In this document: positions 48,784 to 57,697 of the stretch, one piece after another
How positions within the stretch are numbered: position 1 is the stretch's first letter
Layout: each line of letters begins with the position of its first letter
From: Pseudomonas sp. S06B 330
GTDB taxonomy: Bacteria > Pseudomonadota > Gammaproteobacteria > Pseudomonadales > Pseudomonadaceae
Direction of reading: 5' to 3'
DNA length: 64,000 nt
Assembly: GCF_002845275.2 (NCBI RefSeq)
Contig: NZ_CP088149.1
Location: forward strand, 1,670,501 to 1,734,500
Notes under the pieces: generated by a model
Told to the model about the DNA's origin: nothing
Database searches by the model: none
What the model saw: only the letters and a program-made list of their open reading frames with translations
Made by a program: the position numbers and the translations under genes

Positions 48784-48869
48784 GTCACAAGCGGCCGGCT
48801 GGTCGGCTTGGCGTCAACAATCTCACCTTTTTAGCTGATCTCGTCTGTTATCTCAGGCAAGGAGTCCCC

Positions 48870-51800
48870 ATGAGAACGTTCAGCGCCCGTCTGTTTCCAC
48901 CTCGTGCTGAGGGGGTAGGCATCCTGGCTCCGCGCCCCCTGTTCATATCTGACATGATCACCCCGGTAGAGCAAGGGGATGGCGGGATCAGTCGTGCCAT
49001 CGTTGAGAGACATCCGGAGGGCGTGCTGACGCTCATCGATCCCTATCTGGAGATGCAGGCGGGTGATCGGCTGACAGTACTCATTGAGGGTGAGTCGGTA
49101 CGGGACTTGACCGTGGAGCTGCCGGACGTCGGTAAGCGGCTGGTCTTCTATCTTGCCAGTGTGCACTTCCAGCCTGAATGGTTGGAGGATATCCACTTCC
49201 AGCTGCTGCGCTTGGGGGCGACGGTGCCGGAAGACTCAGTGCCTTTGCGCTTGCGAATCAAGCTTAACTTGCCGGGCGGTGTCGATAAGGAACCGCACTT
49301 GCCAGGGCACTCGGAACTGCTGCGGCCACAAGTGCCCCAAGACATCATCGACAACGGCGTCGATGCCGAATGGGCGGCCAGTGGGGTTCCGGTCACCATC
49401 GCCAATTACCCTGAGCGGGCCGCCCGCGATACCGTGGTACTGAGTTGGGGCAGTGTGCGCATCCTGCGCTTGATCAGTGAGAGCGAAGCGGCGGGAAGTG
49501 ACCCTGTCGAAGTGCTGGTCGATCAGGATGCCATCCTGGCGGCTGGGGACAGTAATGCACTGGAGTTGCGCTATGAAGTTTTCGATGAAGTGTGGAACTT
49601 TTCCTCCGATGGGTCGCGTTCAACCAAGCTCAAAGTAGAGGCCGGTGCCTGGCGGCTTGAGCCGCCGTTCATCGCCGAAGCCATCGAAGGCAAGATCGAC
49701 CTGATCGGCTTGGGTCCGAACGACGTGACCGTTCAGATCCCGCTGAACGGTGATCCATTTGCAGTAAACGACATCATCGAATTCACCTGGATTGGCACGC
49801 CGAAGATGGGGGCGCCGCTGGTCCATATCGAGTCGGTACAGATCAGCAGCCTGCCGGTGATTCTCGAACTCAAGGTTGCCAACGCCGATATTCGAGCGAT
49901 AGCTGGGGGCACAGGCGACGCTTCTTATGTACTGAGAAAGGCCAACGGTGAGCCGCCGCAGTCCTCCAAGCGTGCCTTCGCCACGGTTGTCGGTGAACTC
50001 TCTGAGCTGCCTGCGCCGTTTATCCAGCAGGCAGTGGGTGCTCTGTTGGACAGCCGGCTCGACTATGCCTGGGTGCTGCTGGGGCCCTACCCAGGTATGG
50101 CCAGCGGCGATGTCGTCAATGTCATCTGGCTAGGCAAGCGGGCAGATGGCAGCGTGTATTTGCACGAGCAGGAGGTGCTGGTCACCGAAAACATGGTCGG
50201 CAAGGCCATCGAGGTTCTGGTGGATGCTGAGCATATAGGGGGGCTCGATGGCGGTACGCTGGAGCTGTACTACCGGGTCAGCAACGATCGGGCGGTGATC
50301 TATGATGTGCGCGAGTCGGCCCGCAGTTACTTTCAGGTGCTGCAATTGCGCCAGGAATTACCGGCACCGGTTGTCGCCGAAGCCGATGGTGACGTACTCG
50401 ACCCCGAAGTAGTCATTCCCAACGGTGCCACCTTGCGAGTCGATTACACCGACACCGAGGCGGGCGATGTGCTCACGTATTACTGGCAAAGTGTCTATGC
50501 CAATGGCACGGCCAGTGACTGGGTACCCATTACCGAGGCCTCAAAGGGACGGCCGGTGGAGTTTCGTATTGCCTCAACGTTGATTGAGGTCTCGCGAGGT
50601 ACCACTATCAGTGCCTTGTACGCACTCAAACGGGGTGACCAGACCCGGTTGTCGGGGGTTCTGGAGCTGTACGTCGGTACGCCCGTACCGATCGCCATCA
50701 GCAGTGTGATCGATAGCTGGGGGCAGGTTGTCAACGGCGGCTTTACCGTCGACACCAGTGTGACCTTGATCGGTACGGCCCGGGCAGCGATGGGGGTTGA
50801 GCTCCTTGATGGTGACACTGTTGTAGGCCAGGCAGGGGCAAACGAGCAAGGCGTGTGGCGTTTCCCGATGCTGGGCCTTGCGCCGCGGCGCTATGACCTT
50901 AAGGCCAAGGCACTGTATGGCAGTGGCACGGAGTCGTCGGTGTGGAGTTTCACGGTGGTTGTCGATGTCGACCCTGTGATTACGGAAGTGGCGGATTCGC
51001 GAGGGGATGTCGCCAATGGTGGTGCCACGGTCGACACCGCAGTGACCCTGACGGGCAACGCCAGCGCGGGTCAGCAGGTTGAGCTGTTCGACGATGCTGT
51101 GACGTGGGGCAGGGTGGACGTTGATGGTCTGGGCAACTGGGTGTTGCCACGCGCAGATCTGGTGATCGGCAGCTACAACCTTATGGCCAAGGCCTGGTAC
51201 GGTGAGGAGCGGGAGTCTGAACTGCGCACTTTCCAAGTGGTGGCTGAGGTCAGCCCGACTATTGTCCATGTGACGGACTCAAGGGGGGAGTTGAATGAGG
51301 GGCAGACAACCGTCGATACCCTCATCATCGTCTCCGGTACCGCCAGTGTCGACCAGGCCCTGGAGGTACTCGACGGGACCGCCGTGCTGGATACCGTGCG
51401 CACCGATGGGCAAGGCAACTGGTCGCTGACGCTCACTGATCTGGCGGTCAAGGCCTACGTCATAACCGCCAGGGCCCTGTATGGAAGCGGGGCGCAATCG
51501 ACCGCGCGCAGATTTAGCGTGGTCGACTATGTGTTTCCCACCCTTGAAAGCGTTAGGGACTCCAGAGGGGAAGTCGCCGATGGCGGTTCCACGGTCGATA
51601 CCTCGGTCAACCTGGCGGGCAAGGCGAGTGCAAACGAACAGGTGGAGATTTTCGACGGGGCGCTGTCCAGGGGCATTGCGTCGGTCAATGGCAACGGTGA
51701 CTGGACCCTACTGCTGAGCAATTTGACGGCCAAGACCTACAGCGTCATGGCCAAGGCACAGTATGGCAATGGTGAGGAGTCGGCTGTGCGCACCTTCACC

Positions 51801-53207
51801 GTTTATGCCGAAATCAAGCCAAGTATCACCAGTGTCGCCGACTCTCGGGGTGAAGTCGCCGAAGCCGGCACCACAGTTGATACGTCGGTTGCCCTTGCGG
51901 GTAAAGCCACGAGCAACCAGCGGGTAGAGTTGTTCGACGGAACGACTTCGCTTGCCACGGTATCGGTTGATGCCAGCGGCGATTGGTCCTACCCACTGCA
52001 AGGCTTGGTAACCCGGGCATACAGCCTCAAGGCCAGGGCGTTGTATGGGGGTGGGCAGGAGTCGGATAACCGCTCGTTTAGCGTTGTCGCGCAGGTGGCA
52101 CCGACGATCGTTAGCGTAAGGGATTTGACAGGTGAAGTGGCCGACCGCGGCTTTACTTTTGACTCCAGGGTTACGGTGTCTGGCAAGGCGAGCATCGGCC
52201 AGCGGGTCGAGATTTTCGAGGGGGCGATTTCGATCGGTGAGAGACCGGTCAGTGGTGCTGGCGATTGGACCCATACCATCACTGGGTTAACGGTCAGGTC
52301 CTACAGCATCAAGGCGGTTGCCCTTTATGGCAGTGACCAGGAGTCCTTGCCACGTACCTTCGAAGTGCGCCAAGGGGTGACACCGGTTATTACCCGGGTC
52401 GTCGACAGCAATGGCACGGCCATCGGTAATGGTGGTCGTACCTATCTCAGAGGGGGGACGTTGTATGGCACTGCACAAGGAGGGTTGCAGGTACAGATTC
52501 TCGACAACGGGGTTGCCGGACAAACCGTAGGGGTTGCCAGCGGCGGCACTTGGCAGGCCACGCTGGCCGGCCTGTCGGTTGGTCAACATTCCTTCACCGC
52601 TAAAGCGGTATACGGAAACCAGCCTGTCTCTGCTGCCTGGCGCGTGTTGGTTGATGATCGGCCGCCACTGCAAATCGACACCAGCTCGATGGTGCTCAAT
52701 GGCAGAATCTATGTTAATGCCAGCTCAGGACAAGGTCCAAATAACCGGCCGGTGGGAAGTCGTGGTCAGCGATCGGCTTCAGGAGGCACGCCGCCCTATA
52801 CCTACAGTTCCAGCGATACAAAGGTTGCGAGCGTACATAGCAGCAACGGTATGGTGTTGTCCACAGGTAACGGCAGCGCGATCATTACTGTACGCGACAC
52901 TGCTGGGCAGACATTGAGGTACACCGTGAACGTATCTGGTGTTATCCGGATGACCTATAGAGGGCAGTGGCAGTTCGCTTCGGCATTTAGAATCGCAACA
53001 AATGAAGCGACCCTGCGGGAAATCTACAATCAATACGGGGGAGGCGGGATTACTCAAGCTGGTTTCCCTGGCGGCATCTACTTCACCAGTAACTCTGAGC
53101 ATCACCCGTGGCCAATTGCAAAGGGCGTATACATAAACATGGACAATGGTGCCAAAGGGTGGGAACCGCAGTTAGGGCGATCATTCCATGTTATCCAGGT
53201 CGGTTAG
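48870..53207 (+). CDS. Ig-like modular protein E with seven ~93-aa repeats and putative lectin-like tip (1445 aa)
   Basis: A 1445-residue protein. Residues 1-605 hold about five cassette-type Ig-like modules (PGHSELLRPQVPQDIIDNGVD near 150 matches protein C). Residues about 608-1263 are seven tandem Ig-like repeats of 93-95 residues, each with a V-x-DSRGEVA start, a TVDTSVxLxGxA strand, VEIFDG and a closing AKALYGSGxES. A Big_2-like domain (about 1278-1352, SASGGTPPYTYSSS) and a C-terminal domain (about 1353-1445, EATLREIYNQYG, GGIYFTSNSEH) follow, both homologous to protein D. There is no signal peptide and no transmembrane helix. AGGAG sits eight bases before the ATG. The architecture is that of a stalk with a tip, and a surface role is inferred. 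Confidence 0.87.
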   Translation: MRTFSARLFPPRAEGVGILAPRPLFISDMITPVEQGDGGISRAIVERHPEGVLTLIDPYLEMQAGDRLTVLIEGESVRDLTVELPDVGKRLVFYLASVHFQPEWLEDIHFQLLRLGATVPEDSVPLRLRIKLNLPGGVDKEPHLPGHSELLRPQVPQDIIDNGVDAEWAASGVPVTIANYPERAARDTVVLSWGSVRILRLISESEAAGSDPVEVLVDQDAILAAGDSNALELRYEVFDEVWNFSSDGSRSTKLKVEAGAWRLEPPFIAEAIEGKIDLIGLGPNDVTVQIPLNGDPFAVNDIIEFTWIGTPKMGAPLVHIESVQISSLPVILELKVANADIRAIAGGTGDASYVLRKANGEPPQSSKRAFATVVGELSELPAPFIQQAVGALLDSRLDYAWVLLGPYPGMASGDVVNVIWLGKRADGSVYLHEQEVLVTENMVGKAIEVLVDAEHIGGLDGGTLELYYRVSNDRAVIYDVRESARSYFQVLQLRQELPAPVVAEADGDVLDPEVVIPNGATLRVDYTDTEAGDVLTYYWQSVYANGTASDWVPITEASKGRPVEFRIASTLIEVSRGTTISALYALKRGDQTRLSGVLELYVGTPVPIAISSVIDSWGQVVNGGFTVDTSVTLIGTARAAMGVELLDGDTVVGQAGANEQGVWRFPMLGLAPRRYDLKAKALYGSGTESSVWSFTVVVDVDPVITEVADSRGDVANGGATVDTAVTLTGNASAGQQVELFDDAVTWGRVDVDGLGNWVLPRADLVIGSYNLMAKAWYGEERESELRTFQVVAEVSPTIVHVTDSRGELNEGQTTVDTLIIVSGTASVDQALEVLDGTAVLDTVRTDGQGNWSLTLTDLAVKAYVITARALYGSGAQSTARRFSVVDYVFPTLESVRDSRGEVADGGSTVDTSVNLAGKASANEQVEIFDGALSRGIASVNGNGDWTLLLSNLTAKTYSVMAKAQYGNGEESAVRTFTVYAEIKPSITSVADSRGEVAEAGTTVDTSVALAGKATSNQRVELFDGTTSLATVSVDASGDWSYPLQGLVTRAYSLKARALYGGGQESDNRSFSVVAQVAPTIVSVRDLTGEVADRGFTFDSRVTVSGKASIGQRVEIFEGAISIGERPVSGAGDWTHTITGLTVRSYSIKAVALYGSDQESLPRTFEVRQGVTPVITRVVDSNGTAIGNGGRTYLRGGTLYGTAQGGLQVQILDNGVAGQTVGVASGGTWQATLAGLSVGQHSFTAKAVYGNQPVSAAWRVLVDDRPPLQIDTSSMVLNGRIYVNASSGQGPNNRPVGSRGQRSASGGTPPYTYSSSDTKVASVHSSNGMVLSTGNGSAIITVRDTAGQTLRYTVNVSGVIRMTYRGQWQFASAFRIATNEATLREIYNQYGGGGITQAGFPGGIYFTSNSEHHPWPIAKGVYINMDNGAKGWEPQLGRSFHVIQVG

Positions 53208-53308
53208 GCAAGGGCGTGATGTGGCGCTGCGGTGCGGCCAGTGAGACGAAAGGGTCAGCACCGCCTTTCACTAGAAGTCATTGATTTGAATAAATTTATA
53301 CAAAGGAG

Positions 53309-53337
53309 TTGACGGCATTCGCCAGCATCCCTAGAAT
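53309..53337 (+). promoter_or_regulatory. tRNA operon promoter (right copy)
   Basis: TTGACG (53309-53314) and TAGAAT (53332-53337) with 17-base spacing, as in the left copy, although half of the spacer bases differ. Conservation of both hexamers while the spacer changed suggests that both promoters are functional. Confidence 0.85.
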
Positions 53338-53398
53338 GCGCGCCACTTGCAGCATAAAGCACACAGCGTAACGCGGCAGGGAGTGAATGTTGTAGTGT

Positions 53399-53474
53399 GT
53401 CCCCTTCGTCTAGTGGCCTAGGACACCGCCCTTTCACGGCGGTAACAGGGGTTCGAGTCCCCTAGGGGACGCCA
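53399..53474 (+). tRNA. tRNA-Glu (anticodon TTC)
   Basis: Identical over 76 bases to the copy at 36378. Anticodon TTC at 53433-53435, CCA encoded. Confidence 0.98.
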
Positions 53475-53479
53475 TATTT

Positions 53480-53555
<76 letters not shown>

Positions 53556-53598
53556 AATTTGGCGTTGCAGTGTTTAGGCACTGCGAGCTTTGGAAGAG

Positions 53599-53618
53599 AA
53601 GGGCTATGGCCCTTTTTT
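53599..53618 (+). terminator. Terminator-like hairpin between the two tRNA-Gly genes
   Basis: AAGGGC/GCCCTT arms with a TATG loop and seven T after the stem. If active, it would separate the last tRNA-Gly from the upstream promoter. I saw no clear promoter for that third tRNA, so read-through is likely. Confidence 0.55.
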
Positions 53619-53648
53619 TCTGTCCGGTTCGACCGGAAGTTTCAATTT

Positions 53649-53724
<76 letters not shown>

Positions 53725-53730
53725 AACAAA

Positions 53731-53761
53731 AAACGCCGTTCGTTTGAACGGCGTTTTTTTT
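53731..53761 (+). terminator. Terminator of the right tRNA unit
   Basis: A perfect 11-bp stem (AAACGCCGTTC at 53731-53741 with GAACGGCGTTT at 53746-53756), GTTT loop and T to 53761, seven bases after the last tRNA-Gly. Confidence 0.95.
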
Positions 53762-53828
53762 CGTCTGTATTTTTTGTTCATCGTTCAGGGCGGTAGCGCT
53801 GTTGTCAGCCCTAGCGCCCCCTCGTAGA

Positions 53829-54236
53829 TCAATGCTTGCTGTCGTCGTCAGACATGCTCAACAGCTGCTTTTCTTGATTCCAGTCGAACGGCTCATCGTT
53901 CTGCTCGGCCTCGTAGCGGCGCTCTTCCAGTTCCTGGTACAGGGCCAGCTCTTGCTCGGGCATGAAGTGCAGGCAGTCACCGCCGAAGAACCACAACAGA
54001 TCCCGTGGGACCAAGTGGGCGATTTGCGGGTAGCGCTGAATGATCTGGCACATCAGGTCTTGACCCAGGTAGGTGCTCTCCGGATCAACCGGCAGTTGCA
54101 GCATCAGGTCGTCGAAACGCTCCAGGAACAGCGCGTGGCTTTCTTCCGGCACTTGTTCGGCTTCGCCCAGGGCCGCGAGGATAGTGCGCAGGTGGGTGAG
54201 CAGGGCGAGATGATATTCCAGGCGATCGGTAGCCAT
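53829..54236 (-). CDS. Conserved hypothetical protein (PA2817-like)
   Basis: A 135-residue acidic cytoplasmic protein, mainly helical, with no transmembrane segment. A His/Leu-rich N-terminal helix (EYHLALLTHLRTILAALGEAE) is followed by VPRDLLWFFGGDCLHFMPEQELALYQELEE and an acidic tail (SMSDDDSKH). It resembles the conserved Pseudomonas protein found between the tRNA cluster and fadE, of unknown function. GAGGA precedes ATG 54236, making the longer frame to 54257 unlikely. It is downstream of fadE on the same strand, separated by a terminator. Confidence 0.82.
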   Translation of the reverse strand: MATDRLEYHLALLTHLRTILAALGEAEQVPEESHALFLERFDDLMLQLPVDPESTYLGQDLMCQIIQRYPQIAHLVPRDLLWFFGGDCLHFMPEQELALYQELEERRYEAEQNDEPFDWNQEKQLLSMSDDDSKH

Positions 54237-54255
54237 GCTGGCAGTCCTCTTGAGC

Positions 54256-54292
54256 AAAAACGGGCGCGGGAGTATACGGCTCCCGACGCCCG
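54256..54292 (-). terminator. Intrinsic terminator of fadE
   Basis: On the minus strand GGGCG-T-CGGGAG pairs with CTCCCG-C-GCCC around a short loop and is followed by five T (54256-54260). It starts 13 bases after the fadE stop and lies just upstream of the next gene. Confidence 0.8.
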
Positions 54293-54304
54293 ATGTCCCG
54301 GCCG

Positions 54305-56752
54305 TTAACGAATTTTGCCGGGGGTGGGCAGCAGTTCCTCCTTGCTGAAGGCGTCTACGTCAATGACCTTGCGCCGGGCGGCCTCGGCGGCCTGGAGGGT
54401 TTTAGCTTCTGTTTCCTGCAAGATACCGACACGCAGCGCCGCATCGATTGTCGACTCACCGGGTGCGGGGTTGACCTCGCCACCTTTGAGCGCTTGATGC
54501 AGCTTTTTATGCAGTGGCGCGCACGCGTCGAGCAAGCTGCAGGCGTGTTGTAGGGCACCCACCGGGTCCTCGGCGGCCTGTGGGCGATAGCAGCCAGCAA
54601 GCAGCTCCTCCAGTGCCGGGTCGCCTTTTGCGCGGCCAATCAACGCGGCCACTTCAGCATCCAGAGCGTCACTCGGCCCAGTATGGCGGCGACCGAACGG
54701 GAACACGACCAGGCGCAGGGCGCAGCCGAGGAAACGGTTGGGGAAGTTGTCGAGCAGTCGGTCCAGCGCTTTCTCGGCTTGGCCCAGGCTTTCCTCCATG
54801 GCCCAGCGCAGCAGGGGTTGCAGGTGGCTCGGCGAGCCGAGGTCGTGATAGCGCTTGAGCGCGGCCGAGCTCAAGTAGAGGTTGCTCAGCACGTCACCCA
54901 GGCGCGCTGACAGGCGTTCGCGGCGTTTGAGTTCGCCGCCGAGCAGCATCATGGAGAGGTCGGCAAGCATCGCGAAGGCCGCTGCCTGGCGATTGAGTGC
55001 ACGGAAATAGCCTTGGCTCAGGGCATCGCCAGGCACCTTCTCGAAATGACCCAGCCCTAGCCCGAGGACAAAGGTGCTGGCAGCGTTACCGACCGCGAAG
55101 CCAATGTGTTGCATCAGCAGTTGGTCAAACTCTTTGAGCGCCTGGTTGTGGTCTTCGCGCCCGGCCAGGGCCATTTCCTTGAGGACGAATGGGTGGCAGC
55201 GGATAGCCCCCTGGCCAAAGATCATCAGGTTACGCGAGAGGATGTTGGCCCCCTCGACGGTGATGAAGATCGGTGCGCCTTGCCAATTACGCCCCAGGTA
55301 ATTGTTTGGGCCCATGATGATGCCTTTGCCACCGTGCACGTCCATGGCGTGCTGAATGCATTCGCGGCCACGCTCGGTGAGGTGATACTTGAGAATCGCC
55401 GACAGCACCGAGGGTTTCTCGCCCAGGTCCACAGCCTTGGCCGTTAGCAGGCGAGCGCTGTCCATCAGGAAGGCATTGCCGCCGATCCGCGCTAGCGATT
55501 CCTGAATGCCCTCGAAGGCTGCCAACGGCACATTGAACTGCTCGCGAACCCGCGCGTATTGGCCAGTGACCAGGCTGGTGTACTTGGCGGCACCGGTGCC
55601 TACAGCAGGCAGGGAGATCGAGCGGCCTACCGACAGGCAGTTCATCAGCATCATCCAGCCCTTGCCGAGCATGGCCTGGCCGCCGATGAGAAACTCCAGT
55701 GGGACGAACACGTCCTTGCCGCTGTTGGGGCCGTTCATGAAGGCGGCGCCCAGGGGCAGATGGCGCTGGCCGATCTCGACGCCGGGGGTGTCGGTGGGGA
55801 TCAGCGCTAGGCTGATCCCCAGTTCTTCTTCCTCGCCCAGCAGGTGTTCAGGGTCATAGGCTTTGAACGCCAGACCCAGCAGCGTTGCCACCGGCCCCAG
55901 GGTGATGTAACGCTTTTCCCAGTTCAGACGCAGGCCGATAACCTCTTCGCCTTGCCACTGGCCTTTGCAGATGACGCCGGTGTCGGGCATTGCTCCTGCA
56001 TCGGAACCGGCCAGCGGGCCGGTAAGGGCGAAGCAGGGGATTTCCTCTCCACGGGCCAGGCGCGGCAAGTAATGCTGGCGCTGTTCGTCGGTGCCGTAGT
56101 GCAACAGCAGTTCAGCCGGCCCTAAAGAGTTGGGGACCATGACGGTCGACGCCAGGTCGCCGCTGCGGGTTGCCAGCTTCATTGCCACCTGCGAGTGGGC
56201 ATAGGCAGAAAAGCCTTTGCCGCCGTACTCCTTGGGGATGATCAGGGCAAAGAAACCGTGTGACTTGATGTGCTCCCAGGCTTGCGGCGGCAGGTCCAGG
56301 TCCTGACCGATCTGCCAGTCACTGACCATGGCGCAGAGGTCTTCGGTCGGGCCATCGATGAAGGCTTGTTCCTCTTCGCTGAGTTCAGGTTTGGCATAGT
56401 CGAGCAGGGTGTTCCAGTGCGGGCGACCGCTGAACAGCTCGCCATCCCACCAGACGGTACCGGCATCAATCGCTTCGCGTTCGGTTTGCGACATGGGCGG
56501 CAGGGTGCGTTGGAACCAGCCGAACAGTGGTCCGCTGAAGACCTTGCGCCGCAGATCCGGCAGCAGTACCAATGCGGCTTTGGCCGCCAGCACCAGCCAG
56601 AGGATCGCCAGCAACCAACCGGGAGCGCGGCCGTAGACACCCATCAGCAGCACATACACCGCTAATACTGCCAACGCTGGCACCGCGGCGATGCGGCGGT
56701 GGGCAAGATAGGCCGCACCGATCACCAGAACCACTAACCACAACAGCAACAT
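54305..56752 (-). CDS. fadE: Acyl-CoA dehydrogenase FadE
   Basis: An 815-residue FAD-dependent acyl-CoA dehydrogenase, first step of fatty acid beta-oxidation, almost the same length as E. coli FadE (814). The N-terminus has two or three hydrophobic segments (about 1-65) that attach it to the membrane. The N-terminal, middle and C-terminal acyl-CoA dehydrogenase domains follow (about 85-570): CFALTGPLAGSDAGAMPD is the FAD-contact segment, and MDVHGGKGIIMGPNNYLGR the late core motif. The DUF1974 tail runs to about 800. GGAGGAAAG precedes ATG 56752, and the frame open to 56923 is not conserved. Confidence 0.96.
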   Translation of the reverse strand: MLLLWLVVLVIGAAYLAHRRIAAVPALAVLAVYVLLMGVYGRAPGWLLAILWLVLAAKAALVLLPDLRRKVFSGPLFGWFQRTLPPMSQTEREAIDAGTVWWDGELFSGRPHWNTLLDYAKPELSEEEQAFIDGPTEDLCAMVSDWQIGQDLDLPPQAWEHIKSHGFFALIIPKEYGGKGFSAYAHSQVAMKLATRSGDLASTVMVPNSLGPAELLLHYGTDEQRQHYLPRLARGEEIPCFALTGPLAGSDAGAMPDTGVICKGQWQGEEVIGLRLNWEKRYITLGPVATLLGLAFKAYDPEHLLGEEEELGISLALIPTDTPGVEIGQRHLPLGAAFMNGPNSGKDVFVPLEFLIGGQAMLGKGWMMLMNCLSVGRSISLPAVGTGAAKYTSLVTGQYARVREQFNVPLAAFEGIQESLARIGGNAFLMDSARLLTAKAVDLGEKPSVLSAILKYHLTERGRECIQHAMDVHGGKGIIMGPNNYLGRNWQGAPIFITVEGANILSRNLMIFGQGAIRCHPFVLKEMALAGREDHNQALKEFDQLLMQHIGFAVGNAASTFVLGLGLGHFEKVPGDALSQGYFRALNRQAAAFAMLADLSMMLLGGELKRRERLSARLGDVLSNLYLSSAALKRYHDLGSPSHLQPLLRWAMEESLGQAEKALDRLLDNFPNRFLGCALRLVVFPFGRRHTGPSDALDAEVAALIGRAKGDPALEELLAGCYRPQAAEDPVGALQHACSLLDACAPLHKKLHQALKGGEVNPAPGESTIDAALRVGILQETEAKTLQAAEAARRKVIDVDAFSKEELLPTPGKIR

Positions 56753-56935
56753 AGTCTTTCCTCCGTGAAACCTAAGGGCATTCTGCGATCCATCAGAGCT
56801 TAGACGGCATCCGATAATCGGCTTGTCAGAACAGTGACAGGCTGTGGCCGTGGGAGTTCGCCGCAACGCGTGGGTGATTGTCAGGGCTGGCGCCTGGGGT
56901 AGACTGGGCGACCGCACATTCATCAGGACGACGTC

Positions 56936-57559
56936 ATGCTCAAGATCTGGGGCCGGAAGAATTCGACCAATGTCAGGAAAGTACTGTGGTGCGCTGAAGA
57001 GTTAGGGCTGGAGTACGCATCGATCGATGCCGGTGGTGCCTTCGGCCTGGTCAATGAGCCTGAGTACCGGGCGCTGAACCCTAACGGTCTGGTGCCCATG
57101 GTTGAAGATGACGGCCTGGTGCTGTGGGAGTCCAATGCCATCGTGCGCTACCTGTCGGCGCAGTATGGCGTCGAGGCGGGCTGGTATGTGGCCGCTGCAC
57201 GCCAGCGCGCTGAAGCAGACAAGTGGATGGATTGGGTCACCTCATCGCTGGCCGCACCTTTCCGGCCACTGTTCTGGGGTATTTTGCGCACCCCCGCCGA
57301 GCAGCAGGATTGGGTGGCGATCAATGCCGCCCACAAGACCTGCGCGCAATTGCTGTCCATCGCTGACCAGGCGTTGGCCCAACGGCCGTATCTGTCGGGT
57401 GAGCAGCTGGGGATGGGCGACATTCCCTTGGGCTGCTTTGCCTATGCCTGGTTCGAAATGCCGATCGAGCGTCCCGAAATGCGCCATCTGCGGGCCTGGT
57501 ACGAACGCTTGCAGGAGCGCCCGGCCTTCCAGGCAGCGGTGATGACTGCATTGACCTGA
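56936..57559 (+). CDS. Glutathione S-transferase family protein
   Basis: A 207-residue GST. The N-terminal thioredoxin fold (about 1-80) starts MLKIWGRKNSTNVRKVLWCAEELG, with Ser/Asn at the catalytic turn, and has NPNGLVPMVEDDGLVLWESNAIVRYL at about 46-71 for glutathione binding. The C-terminal helical domain follows (about 90-207). It probably conjugates or reduces an electrophile with glutathione, with the substrate unknown. It is divergent from fadE and is followed by an ABC transporter pair. Confidence 0.92.
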   Translation: MLKIWGRKNSTNVRKVLWCAEELGLEYASIDAGGAFGLVNEPEYRALNPNGLVPMVEDDGLVLWESNAIVRYLSAQYGVEAGWYVAAARQRAEADKWMDWVTSSLAAPFRPLFWGILRTPAEQQDWVAINAAHKTCAQLLSIADQALAQRPYLSGEQLGMGDIPLGCFAYAWFEMPIERPEMRHLRAWYERLQERPAFQAAVMTALT

Positions 57560-57697
57560 TTACTACGGTCAACCTGATAGTTATTATCGATACACATGAC
57601 TGTACTTGTATGGCCTGGACAAGCACCATGGCCACATTCACTGCGGCCGGCTTACCTGGCCGCGTCTAGAACCTTCCAAACTGGTACGCGACCCGCT

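Noticed and set aside
50691..52660. CRISPR-like array of regularly spaced repeats
   Set aside because: The ~280-base period is in frame, coding throughout, and encodes Ig-like domains.
43488..53207. Modular proteins exported by AprDEF
   Set aside because: They are 33 kb or more away, lack RTX repeats and end without the acidic-hydrophobic C-terminal signal seen in AprA.
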